This document shows positions 24,457 to 33,497 of a stretch of DNA of 64,000 nucleotides, one piece after another. The notes beneath the pieces are model-generated. The model was not told the origin of the DNA. It searched no databases and worked only from the letters and a program-made list of their open reading frames with translations. Source of the stretch: Leptothrix sp. (in: b-proteobacteria) (GTDB lineage: Bacteria > Pseudomonadota > Gammaproteobacteria > Burkholderiales > Burkholderiaceae_C); NCBI GenBank assembly GCA_013822685.1, contig PNKV01000003.1, forward strand, positions 1-64,000, in the 5' to 3' direction. Position 1 is the stretch's first letter. The number at the start of each line of letters is the position of its first letter. Made by a program: the position numbers and the translations under genes.

Positions 24457-26238
24457 ATGGCGATCGCAACTACCTCTTCTCTTCCCACCCGCAAGTTTGA
24501 CGTCGTCATCGTCGGCGCCGGTGGCTCCGGCATGCGCGCGTCCTTGCAACTGTCGCTGGCAGGCTTGAACGTGGCAGTGCTGTCCAAGGTCTTCCCCACC
24601 CGCTCGCACACCGTGGCGGCGCAGGGCGGCATCGGTGCCTCGCTGGGCAACATGTCTGAAGACAACTGGCATTACCACTTCTACGACACCATCAAGGGTT
24701 CCGACTGGCTGGGCGACCAGGACGCCATCGAGTTCATGTGCCGCGAAGCGCCCAAGGTCGTGTACGAGCTCGAACACTTCGGCATGCCGTTTGACCGCAA
24801 TGCCGACGGCACCATCTACCAGCGTCCGTTTGGCGGCCACACTGCCAACTATGGCGAAAAGCCCGTCCAGCGCGCTTGCGCCGCCGCTGACCGCACAGGC
24901 CACGCGCTGCTGCACACGCTGTACCAGCAAAACGTCAAGGCCCGCACCCAGTTCTTCGTCGAGTGGATGGCACTCGATGTGATCCGTGATTCCGAAGGCG
25001 ACGCCGTCGGCGTGGTGGCCCTGGAAATGGAAACCGGCGATGTGCACATGCTGCACGCCAAGACCGTGCTGTTCGCCACGGGCGGCGCCGGCCGCATCTA
25101 CCAGGCCTCGACCAATGCCTTCATCAACACCGGTGACGGCCTGGGCATGGCGGCACGCGCCGGCATCCCCCTCGAAGACATGGAGTTCTGGCAGTTCCAC
25201 CCCACCGGCGTGGCTGGCGCGGGCGTGCTGCTGACCGAAGGTTGCCGTGGCGAAGGCGCCATCCTGCGCAACAGCAACGGTGAGCGCTTCATGGAGCGCT
25301 ACGCCCCCACCTTGAAGGATCTGGCCCCGCGTGACTTCGTGTCCCGCTCGATGGACCAGGAAATCAAGGAAGGCCGTGGCTGCGGCCCCAACAAGGACTA
25401 CGTCCTGCTGGACATGACCCACCTGGGCGCCGAGACCATCCACAAGCGCCTGCCTTCGGTGCAAGAGATTGGCCACAACTTCGCCAACGTCGACATCACC
25501 AAGGAGCCGATCCCTGTGGTGCCAACCATCCATTACCAAATGGGTGGCATCCCGACCAATGTGTACGGCCAGGTGGTGATTCCCGCCAACGGCAAGCACA
25601 ACGAGGTCATCAACGGTCTGTATGCCGTGGGCGAATGCTCTTGCGTGTCGGTGCACGGCGCCAACCGCCTGGGCACCAATTCGCTGCTCGACCTGGTGGT
25701 GTTTGGCCGTGCGGCGGGCAACCACATCGTTGATTTCAACCTCAAGTCGAAGAACCACAAGCCCCTGCCCAAGGACGCCGCCGACAAGACGCTGGCCCGC
25801 CTGGCTCGCCTGGATGGCGCCACCAACGGCGAGTACTCGCAAGACGTGGCCAACGACATCCGCGCTTCCATGCAGAAGCACGCTGGCGTGTTCCGCACAC
25901 AAAAGACGATGGACGAAGGCGTCAAGCAGATCGCTGCACTGCGTGAGCGCGTCAAGAGCATCGGCCTGAAGGACAACTCCAAGGTCTTCAACACCGCCCG
26001 CATCGAAGCGCTGGAAGTCGAGAACCTGATCGAAGCCGCCCAAGCCACCATCGTGGCCGCCGCCGCCCGTCCGGAAAGCCGTGGCGCCCATGCCCACGAC
26101 GACTTCCCCAACCGCGACGACGAAAACTGGATGAAGCACTCGCTGTGGTACTCCGAAGGCAACCGCCTGGAGTACAAGCCTGTGAACCTGCAACCCCTGA
26201 CGGTGGAATCCGTTCCCCCGAAAGTCCGGACGTTCTGA
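24457..26238 (+). CDS. sdhA: Succinate dehydrogenase flavoprotein subunit (593 aa)
   Basis: Oxidises succinate to fumarate at a covalent FAD on the cytoplasmic face. N-terminal dinucleotide fold DVVIVGAGGSGMRASLQLSL; flavinylation His51 in SHTVAAQGGI; active-site blocks FHPTGVAGAGVLLTEGCRGE and HGANRLGTNSLLDLVVFGRA. Full length, with the usual C-terminal ENWMKHSLWY. SdhE, encoded downstream, would assist FAD attachment. Confidence 0.98.
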   Translation: MAIATTSSLPTRKFDVVIVGAGGSGMRASLQLSLAGLNVAVLSKVFPTRSHTVAAQGGIGASLGNMSEDNWHYHFYDTIKGSDWLGDQDAIEFMCREAPKVVYELEHFGMPFDRNADGTIYQRPFGGHTANYGEKPVQRACAAADRTGHALLHTLYQQNVKARTQFFVEWMALDVIRDSEGDAVGVVALEMETGDVHMLHAKTVLFATGGAGRIYQASTNAFINTGDGLGMAARAGIPLEDMEFWQFHPTGVAGAGVLLTEGCRGEGAILRNSNGERFMERYAPTLKDLAPRDFVSRSMDQEIKEGRGCGPNKDYVLLDMTHLGAETIHKRLPSVQEIGHNFANVDITKEPIPVVPTIHYQMGGIPTNVYGQVVIPANGKHNEVINGLYAVGECSCVSVHGANRLGTNSLLDLVVFGRAAGNHIVDFNLKSKNHKPLPKDAADKTLARLARLDGATNGEYSQDVANDIRASMQKHAGVFRTQKTMDEGVKQIAALRERVKSIGLKDNSKVFNTARIEALEVENLIEAAQATIVAAAARPESRGAHAHDDFPNRDDENWMKHSLWYSEGNRLEYKPVNLQPLTVESVPPKVRTF

Positions 26239-26251
26239 TTAGGACCGCACC

Positions 26252-26953
26252 ATGAAGCGCACTTTCAAAATCTACCGCTACGATCCGGACAAGGACGTCA
26301 AGCCTTACATGCAGACCATCGAGGTCGAACTCGACGGCCAGGAGCGCATGCTGCTGGACGCCTTGGTCAAGCTCAAGGCCGTTGACCCAACCTTGTCGTT
26401 CCGCCGCTCTTGCCGTGAAGGCGTGTGTGGGTCGGACGCGATGAACATCAACGGCAAGAATGGTCTGGCCTGCCTGACCAACATGCTGACGCTGCCAGGT
26501 GAGATCGTCCTCAAGCCTCTGCCGGGCCTGCCCGTCGTGCGCGACCTGATCGTCGACATGACCCAGTTCTTCAAGCAGTACAACTCGATCAAGCCTTACC
26601 TGCTCAACGACGAGCCGCCGCCTGACAAAGAGCGTCTGCAGTCGCCCGAAGAGCGCGAAGAGCTCGACGGCCTGTACGAGTGCATCCTGTGCGCCAGCTG
26701 CTCGACCAGCTGCCCCAGCTTCTGGTGGAACCCCGACAAGTTCGTGGGCCCCGCTGGTTTGCTGCAGGCCTACCGCTTCATCGCCGACAGCCGCGACCAA
26801 GGCACGGCCGAGCGCCTGGACAACCTGGAAGACCCCTACCGTCTTTTCCGTTGCCACACCATCATGAACTGCGTGGACGTGTGCCCCAAGGGCCTGAACC
26901 CCACAAAGGCCATTGGCAAGATCAAGGAACTGATGGTGCGCCGCGCCGTTTGA
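26252..26953 (+). CDS. sdhB: Succinate dehydrogenase iron-sulfur subunit (233 aa)
   Basis: Carries three Fe-S clusters linking SdhA to the quinone. 2Fe-2S ligands: Cys54, Cys59, Asp62 and Cys74 ([14 protein letters not shown]). The 4Fe-4S and 3Fe-4S ligands begin with [11 protein letters not shown] (Cys144, 147, 150, 154) and continue in [14 protein letters not shown]. Asp in place of the third 2Fe-2S Cys is normal in SdhB. AGGA upstream of the ATG. Confidence 0.98.
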   Translation: MKRTFKIYRYDPDKDVKPYMQTIEVELDGQERMLLDALVKLKAVDPTLSFRRSCREGVCGSDAMNINGKNGLACLTNMLTLPGEIVLKPLPGLPVVRDLIVDMTQFFKQYNSIKPYLLNDEPPPDKERLQSPEEREELDGLYECILCASCSTSCPSFWWNPDKFVGPAGLLQAYRFIADSRDQGTAERLDNLEDPYRLFRCHTIMNCVDVCPKGLNPTKAIGKIKELMVRRAV

Positions 26954-26978
26954 TCCAGACCTCGCCCAGAAATTGCCC

Positions 26979-27320
26979 ATGACCCTGACCCAATCGCCCT
27001 CATTTGCTCCTGGGTCCGTGCCCAGCGCGGACGAATTGCGGCGTTTGCGTTGGCGCTGCCGGCGCGGCTTGCTCGAAAACGACCTCTTCATCGATCGTTT
27101 TTTCGAGCTGCATGGTGAAGACCTCACCAACGCGCTGGTACAGGGTTTGCATGAGCTCATGGACTTGGCTGACAATGACCTGCTGGATCTCTTTTTGGCG
27201 CGCAAGCAGCCCGAAGGTGATCTGGACACGCCGGAAGTCCGCCAAGTGTTGGAGCTGATGCATGCCGCCGGTGCCTCGCGGCTGCCTTCCCAGGCATCCG
27301 TGTCAAATTCCGATCATTAA
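26979..27320 (+). CDS. sdhE: FAD assembly factor SdhE (113 aa)
   Basis: Promotes covalent flavinylation of SdhA. The family RGxxE motif is present in WRCRRGLLENDLFIDRFFEL, followed by acidic ALVQGLHELMDLADNDLLDL. ATG 26979 chosen over a TTG two codons before. About 20 residues longer at each end than E. coli SdhE. Located 25 bp after sdhB, as usual in this group. Confidence 0.94.
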   Translation: MTLTQSPSFAPGSVPSADELRRLRWRCRRGLLENDLFIDRFFELHGEDLTNALVQGLHELMDLADNDLLDLFLARKQPEGDLDTPEVRQVLELMHAAGASRLPSQASVSNSDH

Positions 27321-27356
27321 GACCCATTCGCAAGACCCGACCCTCTAGGAGCGCTC

Positions 27357-28673
27357 ATGAGCATGACCCCGTCCGACGTGAAAGCCACGCTGTCGTTTTC
27401 CGATGGCAGCCCGAACATGGATCTGCCGATCTACAAAGGCTCCATCGGCCCTGACGTGATCGACATCCGCAAGCTGTACGCCCAAACCGGCAAGTTCACC
27501 TACGACCCTGGTTTCCTGTCGACGGCTTCGTGCAATTCCACCATCACCTACATCGACGGTGACAAGGGCGAACTGCTGTACCGCGGCTACCCCATCGAGC
27601 AACTGGCCACCAACTGCGACTTCCTGGAAACCTGCTACCTGCTGCTGAACGGCGAACTGCCCAACGCAGGCCAGAAGGAAGAGTTCGTGCAAAGCGTGAC
27701 CAACCACACGATGGTCAACGAGCAGATGCAGTTCTTCCTGCGTGGTTTCCGCCGCGACGCCCACCCGATGGCCGTCATGACGGGCCTGGTGGGCGCCTTG
27801 TCGGCCTTCTACCACGACAGCACTGACATCAATAACCCCGAGCACCGCAAGATTGCCGCGATCCGCCTGATCGCCAAGATGCCCACGCTCGTGGCGATGG
27901 CCTACAAGTACACCATCGGCCAGCCTTACGTCTACCCGAAGAACGACCTCTCGTACACCGAGAACTTCATGCGGATGATGTTCGCCACGCCGTGCGAAGA
28001 CTACAAGCCCAATGAAGTGTTGGTTCGTGCCATGGACCGCATCTTCATCCTGCACGCCGACCACGAGCAAAACGCCTCGACCTCGACCGTGCGCCTGTGC
28101 GGTTCGTCCGGCACCAACCCGTTCGCAGCCATCGCTGCGGGCGTGGCCTGCCTGTGGGGCCCCGCTCACGGTGGCGCCAACGAAGCCGCCCTGAACATGC
28201 TGGAAGAAATCCAGAAGAACGGCGGCGTCGAGAAGATCGGCGACTTCATCGCCCAGGTCAAGGACAAGAACTCCGGCGTCAAGCTGATGGGCTTCGGTCA
28301 CCGCGTGTACAAGAACTACGACCCGCGTGCCAAGCTGATGCGCGAAACCTGCCACGAAGTGCTGGCCGAACTGGGTCTGCAAAACGACCCGATGTTCAAG
28401 CTGGCCATGGCGCTGGAAAAGATCGCCCTGGAAGACGAATACTTCGTGTCGCGCAAGCTGTACCCGAACGTGGACTTCTACTCCGGCATCGTGCAGCGCG
28501 CCATCGGCATCCCCGTGCCGCTGTTCACCGCGATCTTCGCCTTGGCCCGCACCGTCGGCTGGATTGCCCAGCTGAACGAAATGATCGCTGACCCCGAGTA
28601 CAAGATCGGCCGTCCGCGTCAGTTGTTCGTTGGCGCTGAAAAGCGCGACGTCAAGCCAATGGCTCAGCGCTGA
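27357..28673 (+). CDS. gltA: Citrate synthase, hexameric type (438 aa)
   Basis: Condenses acetyl-CoA with oxaloacetate. Conserved blocks include the N-terminal beta domain ([20 protein letters not shown]), [13 protein letters not shown] (catalytic His), [15 protein letters not shown] (catalytic His) and [16 protein letters not shown] (Asp). The type II, NADH-sensitive form is suggested by length and the N-terminal extension. TAGGAG precedes the ATG. Last gene of the TCA run, followed by a strong terminator. Confidence 0.98.
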   Translation: MSMTPSDVKATLSFSDGSPNMDLPIYKGSIGPDVIDIRKLYAQTGKFTYDPGFLSTASCNSTITYIDGDKGELLYRGYPIEQLATNCDFLETCYLLLNGELPNAGQKEEFVQSVTNHTMVNEQMQFFLRGFRRDAHPMAVMTGLVGALSAFYHDSTDINNPEHRKIAAIRLIAKMPTLVAMAYKYTIGQPYVYPKNDLSYTENFMRMMFATPCEDYKPNEVLVRAMDRIFILHADHEQNASTSTVRLCGSSGTNPFAAIAAGVACLWGPAHGGANEAALNMLEEIQKNGGVEKIGDFIAQVKDKNSGVKLMGFGHRVYKNYDPRAKLMRETCHEVLAELGLQNDPMFKLAMALEKIALEDEYFVSRKLYPNVDFYSGIVQRAIGIPVPLFTAIFALARTVGWIAQLNEMIADPEYKIGRPRQLFVGAEKRDVKPMAQR

Positions 28674-28694
28674 TCGCTGTTCAGCTCTGTTGCA

Positions 28695-28722
28695 GAAACC
28701 CCGGCTTGCCGGGGTTTTTTCG
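28695..28722 (+). terminator. Terminator after gltA
   Basis: AAACCCCGG, loop CTTG, CCGGGGTTTTTT: a perfect 9-bp GC-rich stem followed by six T, 22 bp after the gltA stop. Confidence 0.94.
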
Positions 28723-28814
28723 TTGTGGGGCATTTCCCCCGCCAGTGCCGTAAAATCGACCTCTTTCCCCACTCGAAGGACCTTTTTCAGGTCCCTCCCG
28801 CACGAGCAGCACCC

Positions 28815-30227
28815 ATGGGACGCACCCTTTACGACAAGATCTGGGACGAACACGTCGTCCACACCGAAGACGATGGCACCGTCACGCTGTACATCGACCG
28901 CCACCTGGTGCACGAAGTCACCAGCCCGCAAGCCTTTGAAGGCCTGAACATCGCCGACCGCAAAGTCTGGCGCCTGTCGGCCAACCTGGCGGTGAGCGAC
29001 CACAACGTGCCCACCACCGACCGCAGCCAGGGTATCGCTGACCCAGTCTCCAAGCTGCAAGTCGACACGCTGGACGCCAATTGCGACCGCGTGGGCATCA
29101 CGCAGTTCAAGATGAGCGACAAGCGCCAAGGCATCGTGCACGTGATCGGCCCGGAGCAAGGCGCCACCTTGCCCGGCATGACCGTGGTGTGCGGCGACAG
29201 CCACACCTCCACGCACGGCGCGTTTGGCGCGCTGGCCCATGGCATCGGCACCTCTGAAGTTGAGCACGTGCTGGCCACGCAAACGCTGCTGGCCAAGAAG
29301 GCCAAGAACATGCTGATCAAGGTCGAAGGCACGTTGCCGAAGGGCTGCGGCGCCAAGGACATCGTGCTGGCCATCATCGGCAAAATCGGCACCGCCGGCG
29401 GCACCGGCTACACCATCGAGTTCGCCGGCAACGCCATCCGTGCCTTGAGCATGGAAGGCCGCATGACGGTGTGCAACATGGCCATTGAAGGTGGCGCGCG
29501 GGCAGGCCTGGTGGCCGTCGACGACACCACCATCAACTACGTCAAAGGTCGCCCCTTCTCGCCCACCGCGGGTGTGGAATGGGACCAGGCCGTGGCTTAC
29601 TGGCGCACCCTGCAGTCCGACCCCGATGCGCATTTCGATGCCGTGGTCGAACTGGACGCCAGCCAGATCAAGCCGCAAGTCACCTGGGGCACCTCGCCCG
29701 AGATGGTCCTGTCCATTGATGACCGCGTGCCCGATCCTGAGAAGGAAAAAGACCCCAACAAGCGCTCTGCCATGGAGCGGGCGCTGCAGTACATGGCGCT
29801 GGAGCCCAACAAGGCGATCAACGACATCCTGGTGGACAAGGTCTTCATCGGTTCGTGCACCAATTCGCGCATCGAAGACATGCGTGAAGCGGCCGCCGTG
29901 GTCCGCCGCATCGGTGGCAAGGTCGCGGCCAACATCAAGCTGGCCTTGATCGTGCCAGGCTCTGGCCTGGTCAAGGAGCAGGCCGAGCGCGAGGGCCTCG
30001 ACGTGGTCTTCAAGGCTGCAGGCTTCGAGTGGCGCGAGCCGGGCTGTTCCATGTGCCTGGCCATGAACGCCGACCGCCTTGAGCCCGGCGAGCGCTGCGC
30101 CTCCACCAGCAACCGCAATTTCGAAGGTCGCCAGGGCGCTGGTGGCCGCACCCACCTGGTCAGCCCGGCCATGGCCGCCGCCGCTGCCATGGAAGGCCAC
30201 TTCGTCGATGTGCGCCGCATCGCCTGA
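28815..30227 (+). CDS. leuC: 3-isopropylmalate dehydratase large subunit (470 aa)
   Basis: With LeuD, isomerises 2- to 3-isopropylmalate in leucine synthesis. Aconitase-type Fe-S ligands are in FIGSCTNSR and [10 protein letters not shown]. The family start [20 protein letters not shown] fixes the ATG at 28815; the open frame extends upstream to 28725 through the gltA terminator and is not coding. First gene of leuCDB-asd. Confidence 0.98.
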   Translation: MGRTLYDKIWDEHVVHTEDDGTVTLYIDRHLVHEVTSPQAFEGLNIADRKVWRLSANLAVSDHNVPTTDRSQGIADPVSKLQVDTLDANCDRVGITQFKMSDKRQGIVHVIGPEQGATLPGMTVVCGDSHTSTHGAFGALAHGIGTSEVEHVLATQTLLAKKAKNMLIKVEGTLPKGCGAKDIVLAIIGKIGTAGGTGYTIEFAGNAIRALSMEGRMTVCNMAIEGGARAGLVAVDDTTINYVKGRPFSPTAGVEWDQAVAYWRTLQSDPDAHFDAVVELDASQIKPQVTWGTSPEMVLSIDDRVPDPEKEKDPNKRSAMERALQYMALEPNKAINDILVDKVFIGSCTNSRIEDMREAAAVVRRIGGKVAANIKLALIVPGSGLVKEQAEREGLDVVFKAAGFEWREPGCSMCLAMNADRLEPGERCASTSNRNFEGRQGAGGRTHLVSPAMAAAAAMEGHFVDVRRIA

Positions 30228-30262
30228 TCTTTGAACCGTGAACGCTTTTTAAAGTAAACGCC

Positions 30263-30910
30263 ATGCAAGCATTTCGCATCCACAAGGGGCTCGTGGCTCC
30301 GATGGACCGGGAAAACGTCGACACCGACGCGATCATTCCCAAGCAGTACCTGAAGTCGATCAAGCGCACGGGTTTCGGCCCCAACCTGTTCGACGAATGG
30401 CGCTACCTGGACGCGGGCGAGCCCGGCCAGGACCCGGCTACGCGCCAACCCAACCCGGATTTCGTGCTGAACCAGCCGCGCTACCAAGGCGCCTCGGTGC
30501 TGATCGCGCGCAAGAACTTCGGCTGCGGCTCCAGCCGCGAGCACGCACCTTGGGCGCTCGAGCAATATGGCTTTCGCGCCATGATCGCCCCCAGCTTCGC
30601 TGACATTTTCTTCAACAACAGCTTCAAGAACGGCCTGCTGCCGATCCAGTTGAGCGAGTTGCAGGTCGACAATCTGTTCAACGAAGTGCTGGCCTTTCCT
30701 GGCTACGAGCTGACCATCGACCTGGAGCGCCAGGTGGTCGTCAAGCCCGATGGCACCGAGCTGGCCTTCGATGTCCAGCCCTTCCGCAAGTACTGCCTGC
30801 TGAACGGTTTTGACGACATTGGCCTGACCCTGCGCCACGCCGACAAGATCAAGGCTTTCGAGGCCGAGCGCCTGGCGCAAAAGCCTTGGCTCAACCACCG
30901 CATCGTTTAA
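30263..30910 (+). CDS. leuD: 3-isopropylmalate dehydratase small subunit (215 aa)
   Basis: Swivel domain of isopropylmalate isomerase. Contains [20 protein letters not shown] and [17 protein letters not shown], both diagnostic. Typical length. Starts 35 bp after leuC; no small entericidin gene fits in the gap. Confidence 0.98.
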   Translation: MQAFRIHKGLVAPMDRENVDTDAIIPKQYLKSIKRTGFGPNLFDEWRYLDAGEPGQDPATRQPNPDFVLNQPRYQGASVLIARKNFGCGSSREHAPWALEQYGFRAMIAPSFADIFFNNSFKNGLLPIQLSELQVDNLFNEVLAFPGYELTIDLERQVVVKPDGTELAFDVQPFRKYCLLNGFDDIGLTLRHADKIKAFEAERLAQKPWLNHRIV

Positions 30911-30933
30911 TTTCGACAACACGCACCATGGTC

Positions 30934-32013
30934 ATGAAGATTGCAGTTTTGCCCGGCGACGGCATCGGTTCCGAAATCGTCACCGAGGCCGTCAAGGTGC
31001 TCAAGGCGCTGGACCTGTCCTTTGAGATGGAAGAGGCCAAGGTGGGCGGCGCCGCCTACGACGCCTTCGGCCACCCGCTGCCCGAAGCCACCCTCAAGCT
31101 GGCCATGGACTCCGACGCCGTGCTGTTTGGCTCGGTCGGCGACTGGAAGTACGACAAACTCGACCGCCCCCTGCGTCCTGAGCAAGCCATTTTGGGTCTG
31201 CGCAAGAACATGGGCCTGTTCGCCAATTTCCGCCCGGCCATCTGCTACCCGCAGCTGACGCACGCTTCCAGCTTGAAGCCCGAACTGGTGGCGGGGCTGG
31301 ACATCCTGATCATCCGCGAGCTGACTGGCGACATCTACTTTGGTCAGCCCCGCGGCCGCCGCGAATCGCCCGATGGCGAGTTCAAGGGCGCGCCCGAAGC
31401 CTTCGACACGATGCGCTATTCGCGCCCCGAGATCGAGCGCATCGCCCACGTGGCCTTCCAGGCCGCCCGCAAGCGCGGCAAGCGCGTCACCAGCGTTGAC
31501 AAGGCCAATGTGCTGGAGACCTTCCAGTTCTGGAAGGATGTGGTCATCGAAGTGCACGCCCAGTACCCCGACATTGAGCTCGACCACATGTACGTGGACA
31601 ACGCCGCGATGCAACTGGTCAAGGCACCCAAGAAATTCGACGTGCTGTTCACCGGCAACATGTTCGGCGACATCCTGTCTGACGCCGCGGCCATGCTGAC
31701 CGGTTCGATCGGCATGCTGCCTTCGGCCTCGCTGAACGCCAAGGGCCAGGGCTTGTACGAGCCCAGCCACGGCTCGGCGCCCGATATCGCTGGCAAGGGC
31801 ATTGCCAATCCACTGGCCACCATCTTGAGCGCGGCCATGATGCTGCGCTTCAGCCTGAACCAGGAAGCTGCCGCCAGCCGCATCGAAGCGGCTGTGCAAT
31901 CGGTGCTGGAGCAAGGCCTGCGCACCGGTGATATTTACAGCGAAGGCACCCGAAAGGTCGGGACGGCCGAGATGGGCGAAGCTGTCGTGGCCGCCCTGGC
32001 CAAGCAAGGTTAA
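30934..32013 (+). CDS. leuB: 3-isopropylmalate dehydrogenase (359 aa)
   Basis: NAD-dependent oxidative decarboxylation of 3-isopropylmalate. Start [16 protein letters not shown] at 30934 matches the family; an ATG two codons earlier (30928) is possible and neither has a strong ribosome-binding site. Substrate Arg/Lys/Asp blocks [43 protein letters not shown] and [14 protein letters not shown] are all present. Confidence 0.97.
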   Translation: MKIAVLPGDGIGSEIVTEAVKVLKALDLSFEMEEAKVGGAAYDAFGHPLPEATLKLAMDSDAVLFGSVGDWKYDKLDRPLRPEQAILGLRKNMGLFANFRPAICYPQLTHASSLKPELVAGLDILIIRELTGDIYFGQPRGRRESPDGEFKGAPEAFDTMRYSRPEIERIAHVAFQAARKRGKRVTSVDKANVLETFQFWKDVVIEVHAQYPDIELDHMYVDNAAMQLVKAPKKFDVLFTGNMFGDILSDAAAMLTGSIGMLPSASLNAKGQGLYEPSHGSAPDIAGKGIANPLATILSAAMMLRFSLNQEAAASRIEAAVQSVLEQGLRTGDIYSEGTRKVGTAEMGEAVVAALAKQG

Positions 32014-32065
32014 TCAATCAAGATAAACATGGCCTGGGGCTGAGCCGGGCGAGAAGGACTGAAAA

Positions 32066-33199
32066 ATGACTGCGAAATTGGTGGGTTTGGTCGGCTGGCG
32101 CGGCATGGTCGGCTCGGTGTTGATGGACCGCATGCAGGCCGAGGGCGATTTCGACCTCATCGAGCCGCTGTTCTTCAGCACCAGCAACGCGGGCGGCAAG
32201 GCCCCTTCGGTCGCCAAGAATGAAACAACGCTGAAGGATGCCTACGACATCGCCGAGCTGAAGCGCTGCGACATCATCATCACGGCCCAGGGCGGCGACT
32301 ACACCAGCGACGTGTTCGCCAAACTGCGCGCCACCGGCTGGAACGGCCATTGGATCGACGCGGCCTCCACCCTGCGCATGAAGGACGACGCCGTCATCGT
32401 GCTCGACCCGGTCAACCTGCCGGTCATCAAGAACGCGCTGGCCAAGGGTGGCAACAACTGGATCGGCGGCAACTGCACTGTCAGCTGCATGCTGATTGGT
32501 GTGGGCGCGCTGTACAAGGCCGGCCTGGTCGAGTGGATGTCCACCCAGACCTACCAGGCGGCCTCCGGTGGCGGCGCGCAGCACATGCGCGAGCTGCTGA
32601 CCCAGTTCGGCACGCTCAACGCCGCCGTCCGTCCGCTGCTGGACGACCCCAAGAGCGCCATCCTGGAAATCGACCGGCAGATCATCGCCAAGCAGCGTTC
32701 GCTGACCGAGGCCGAGACGGCCAACTTCGGCGCCCCGCTGGGTGGCTCGCTCATCCCCTGGATCGACAAGGACCTGGGCAATGGCATGAGCAAGGAAGAG
32801 TGGAAGGGCGGCGCCGAAACCAACAAGATCCTGGGGCAGGGCGAAGGCTTTGGCACCCCAGGTGTGCCGGTCGATGGCTTCTGCGTGCGCATCGGCGCCA
32901 TGCGCTGCCACAGCCAGGCTTTGACCTTCAAGCTCAAGAAGGACGTGCCCCTGGCGGACATCGAAGCCATGATCGCCGCTGACAACCAGTGGGTCAAAGT
33001 GGTGCCCAACACGCGCGAAGCCACCATCAAGGACCTGACGCCTGTGGCCGTGACCGGCACGCTGACGATCCCCGTGGGGCGCCTGCGCAAGATGGCCATG
33101 GGCCCTGAATACCTGGGCGCCTTCACGATCGGCGACCAGCTGCTCTGGGGAGCTGCTGAACCATTGCGCCGCATGCTGCGCATCCTGTTGGATGCCTGA
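32066..33199 (+). CDS. asd: Aspartate-semialdehyde dehydrogenase (377 aa)
   Basis: Makes aspartate semialdehyde for lysine/diaminopimelate, threonine and methionine synthesis. NADP fold [19 protein letters not shown]; catalytic Cys137 in [10 protein letters not shown]; conserved substrate-binding His region [18 protein letters not shown]. The Gram-negative long form. Located 52 bp after leuB and probably in the same transcript. Confidence 0.98.
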   Translation: MTAKLVGLVGWRGMVGSVLMDRMQAEGDFDLIEPLFFSTSNAGGKAPSVAKNETTLKDAYDIAELKRCDIIITAQGGDYTSDVFAKLRATGWNGHWIDAASTLRMKDDAVIVLDPVNLPVIKNALAKGGNNWIGGNCTVSCMLIGVGALYKAGLVEWMSTQTYQAASGGGAQHMRELLTQFGTLNAAVRPLLDDPKSAILEIDRQIIAKQRSLTEAETANFGAPLGGSLIPWIDKDLGNGMSKEEWKGGAETNKILGQGEGFGTPGVPVDGFCVRIGAMRCHSQALTFKLKKDVPLADIEAMIAADNQWVKVVPNTREATIKDLTPVAVTGTLTIPVGRLRKMAMGPEYLGAFTIGDQLLWGAAEPLRRMLRILLDA

Positions 33200-33497
33200 C
33201 CGGCCCGGTGGCTGTTGTAACCACGCCCTAACCGCACGCTGTTACAACGGCTTGAAACAAAGTTGGTAACAGTTGTTGTGGCCGCGGGGCGACAATAGCG
33301 CCGATTGTCCTCATGGCTGGCATGGAGTTCAGCCCGGGCAGATCAGTATTTGCATGAGCTTGTCACCGTATCTGCTTGATGCTATTGTGTTTTCTGCTAC
33401 GTACCGTCTGCAGGTGCGGGTTCGCGTCCGAATCTGTCCTGGATTGGGGTGAGCCTATGGGTCAATTCAACGACTCAATGACGACTTGGGAGACGCC
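33200..33497. other. Intergenic region between asd and fimV
   Basis: 298 bp without a coding frame. It has an 11-bp imperfect inverted repeat, GCTGTTGTAAC (33211-33221) and GTTACAACGGC (33241-33251), which could be part of a weak terminator for asd or an operator; there is no T-tract. The rest presumably holds the fimV promoter. Confidence 0.55.
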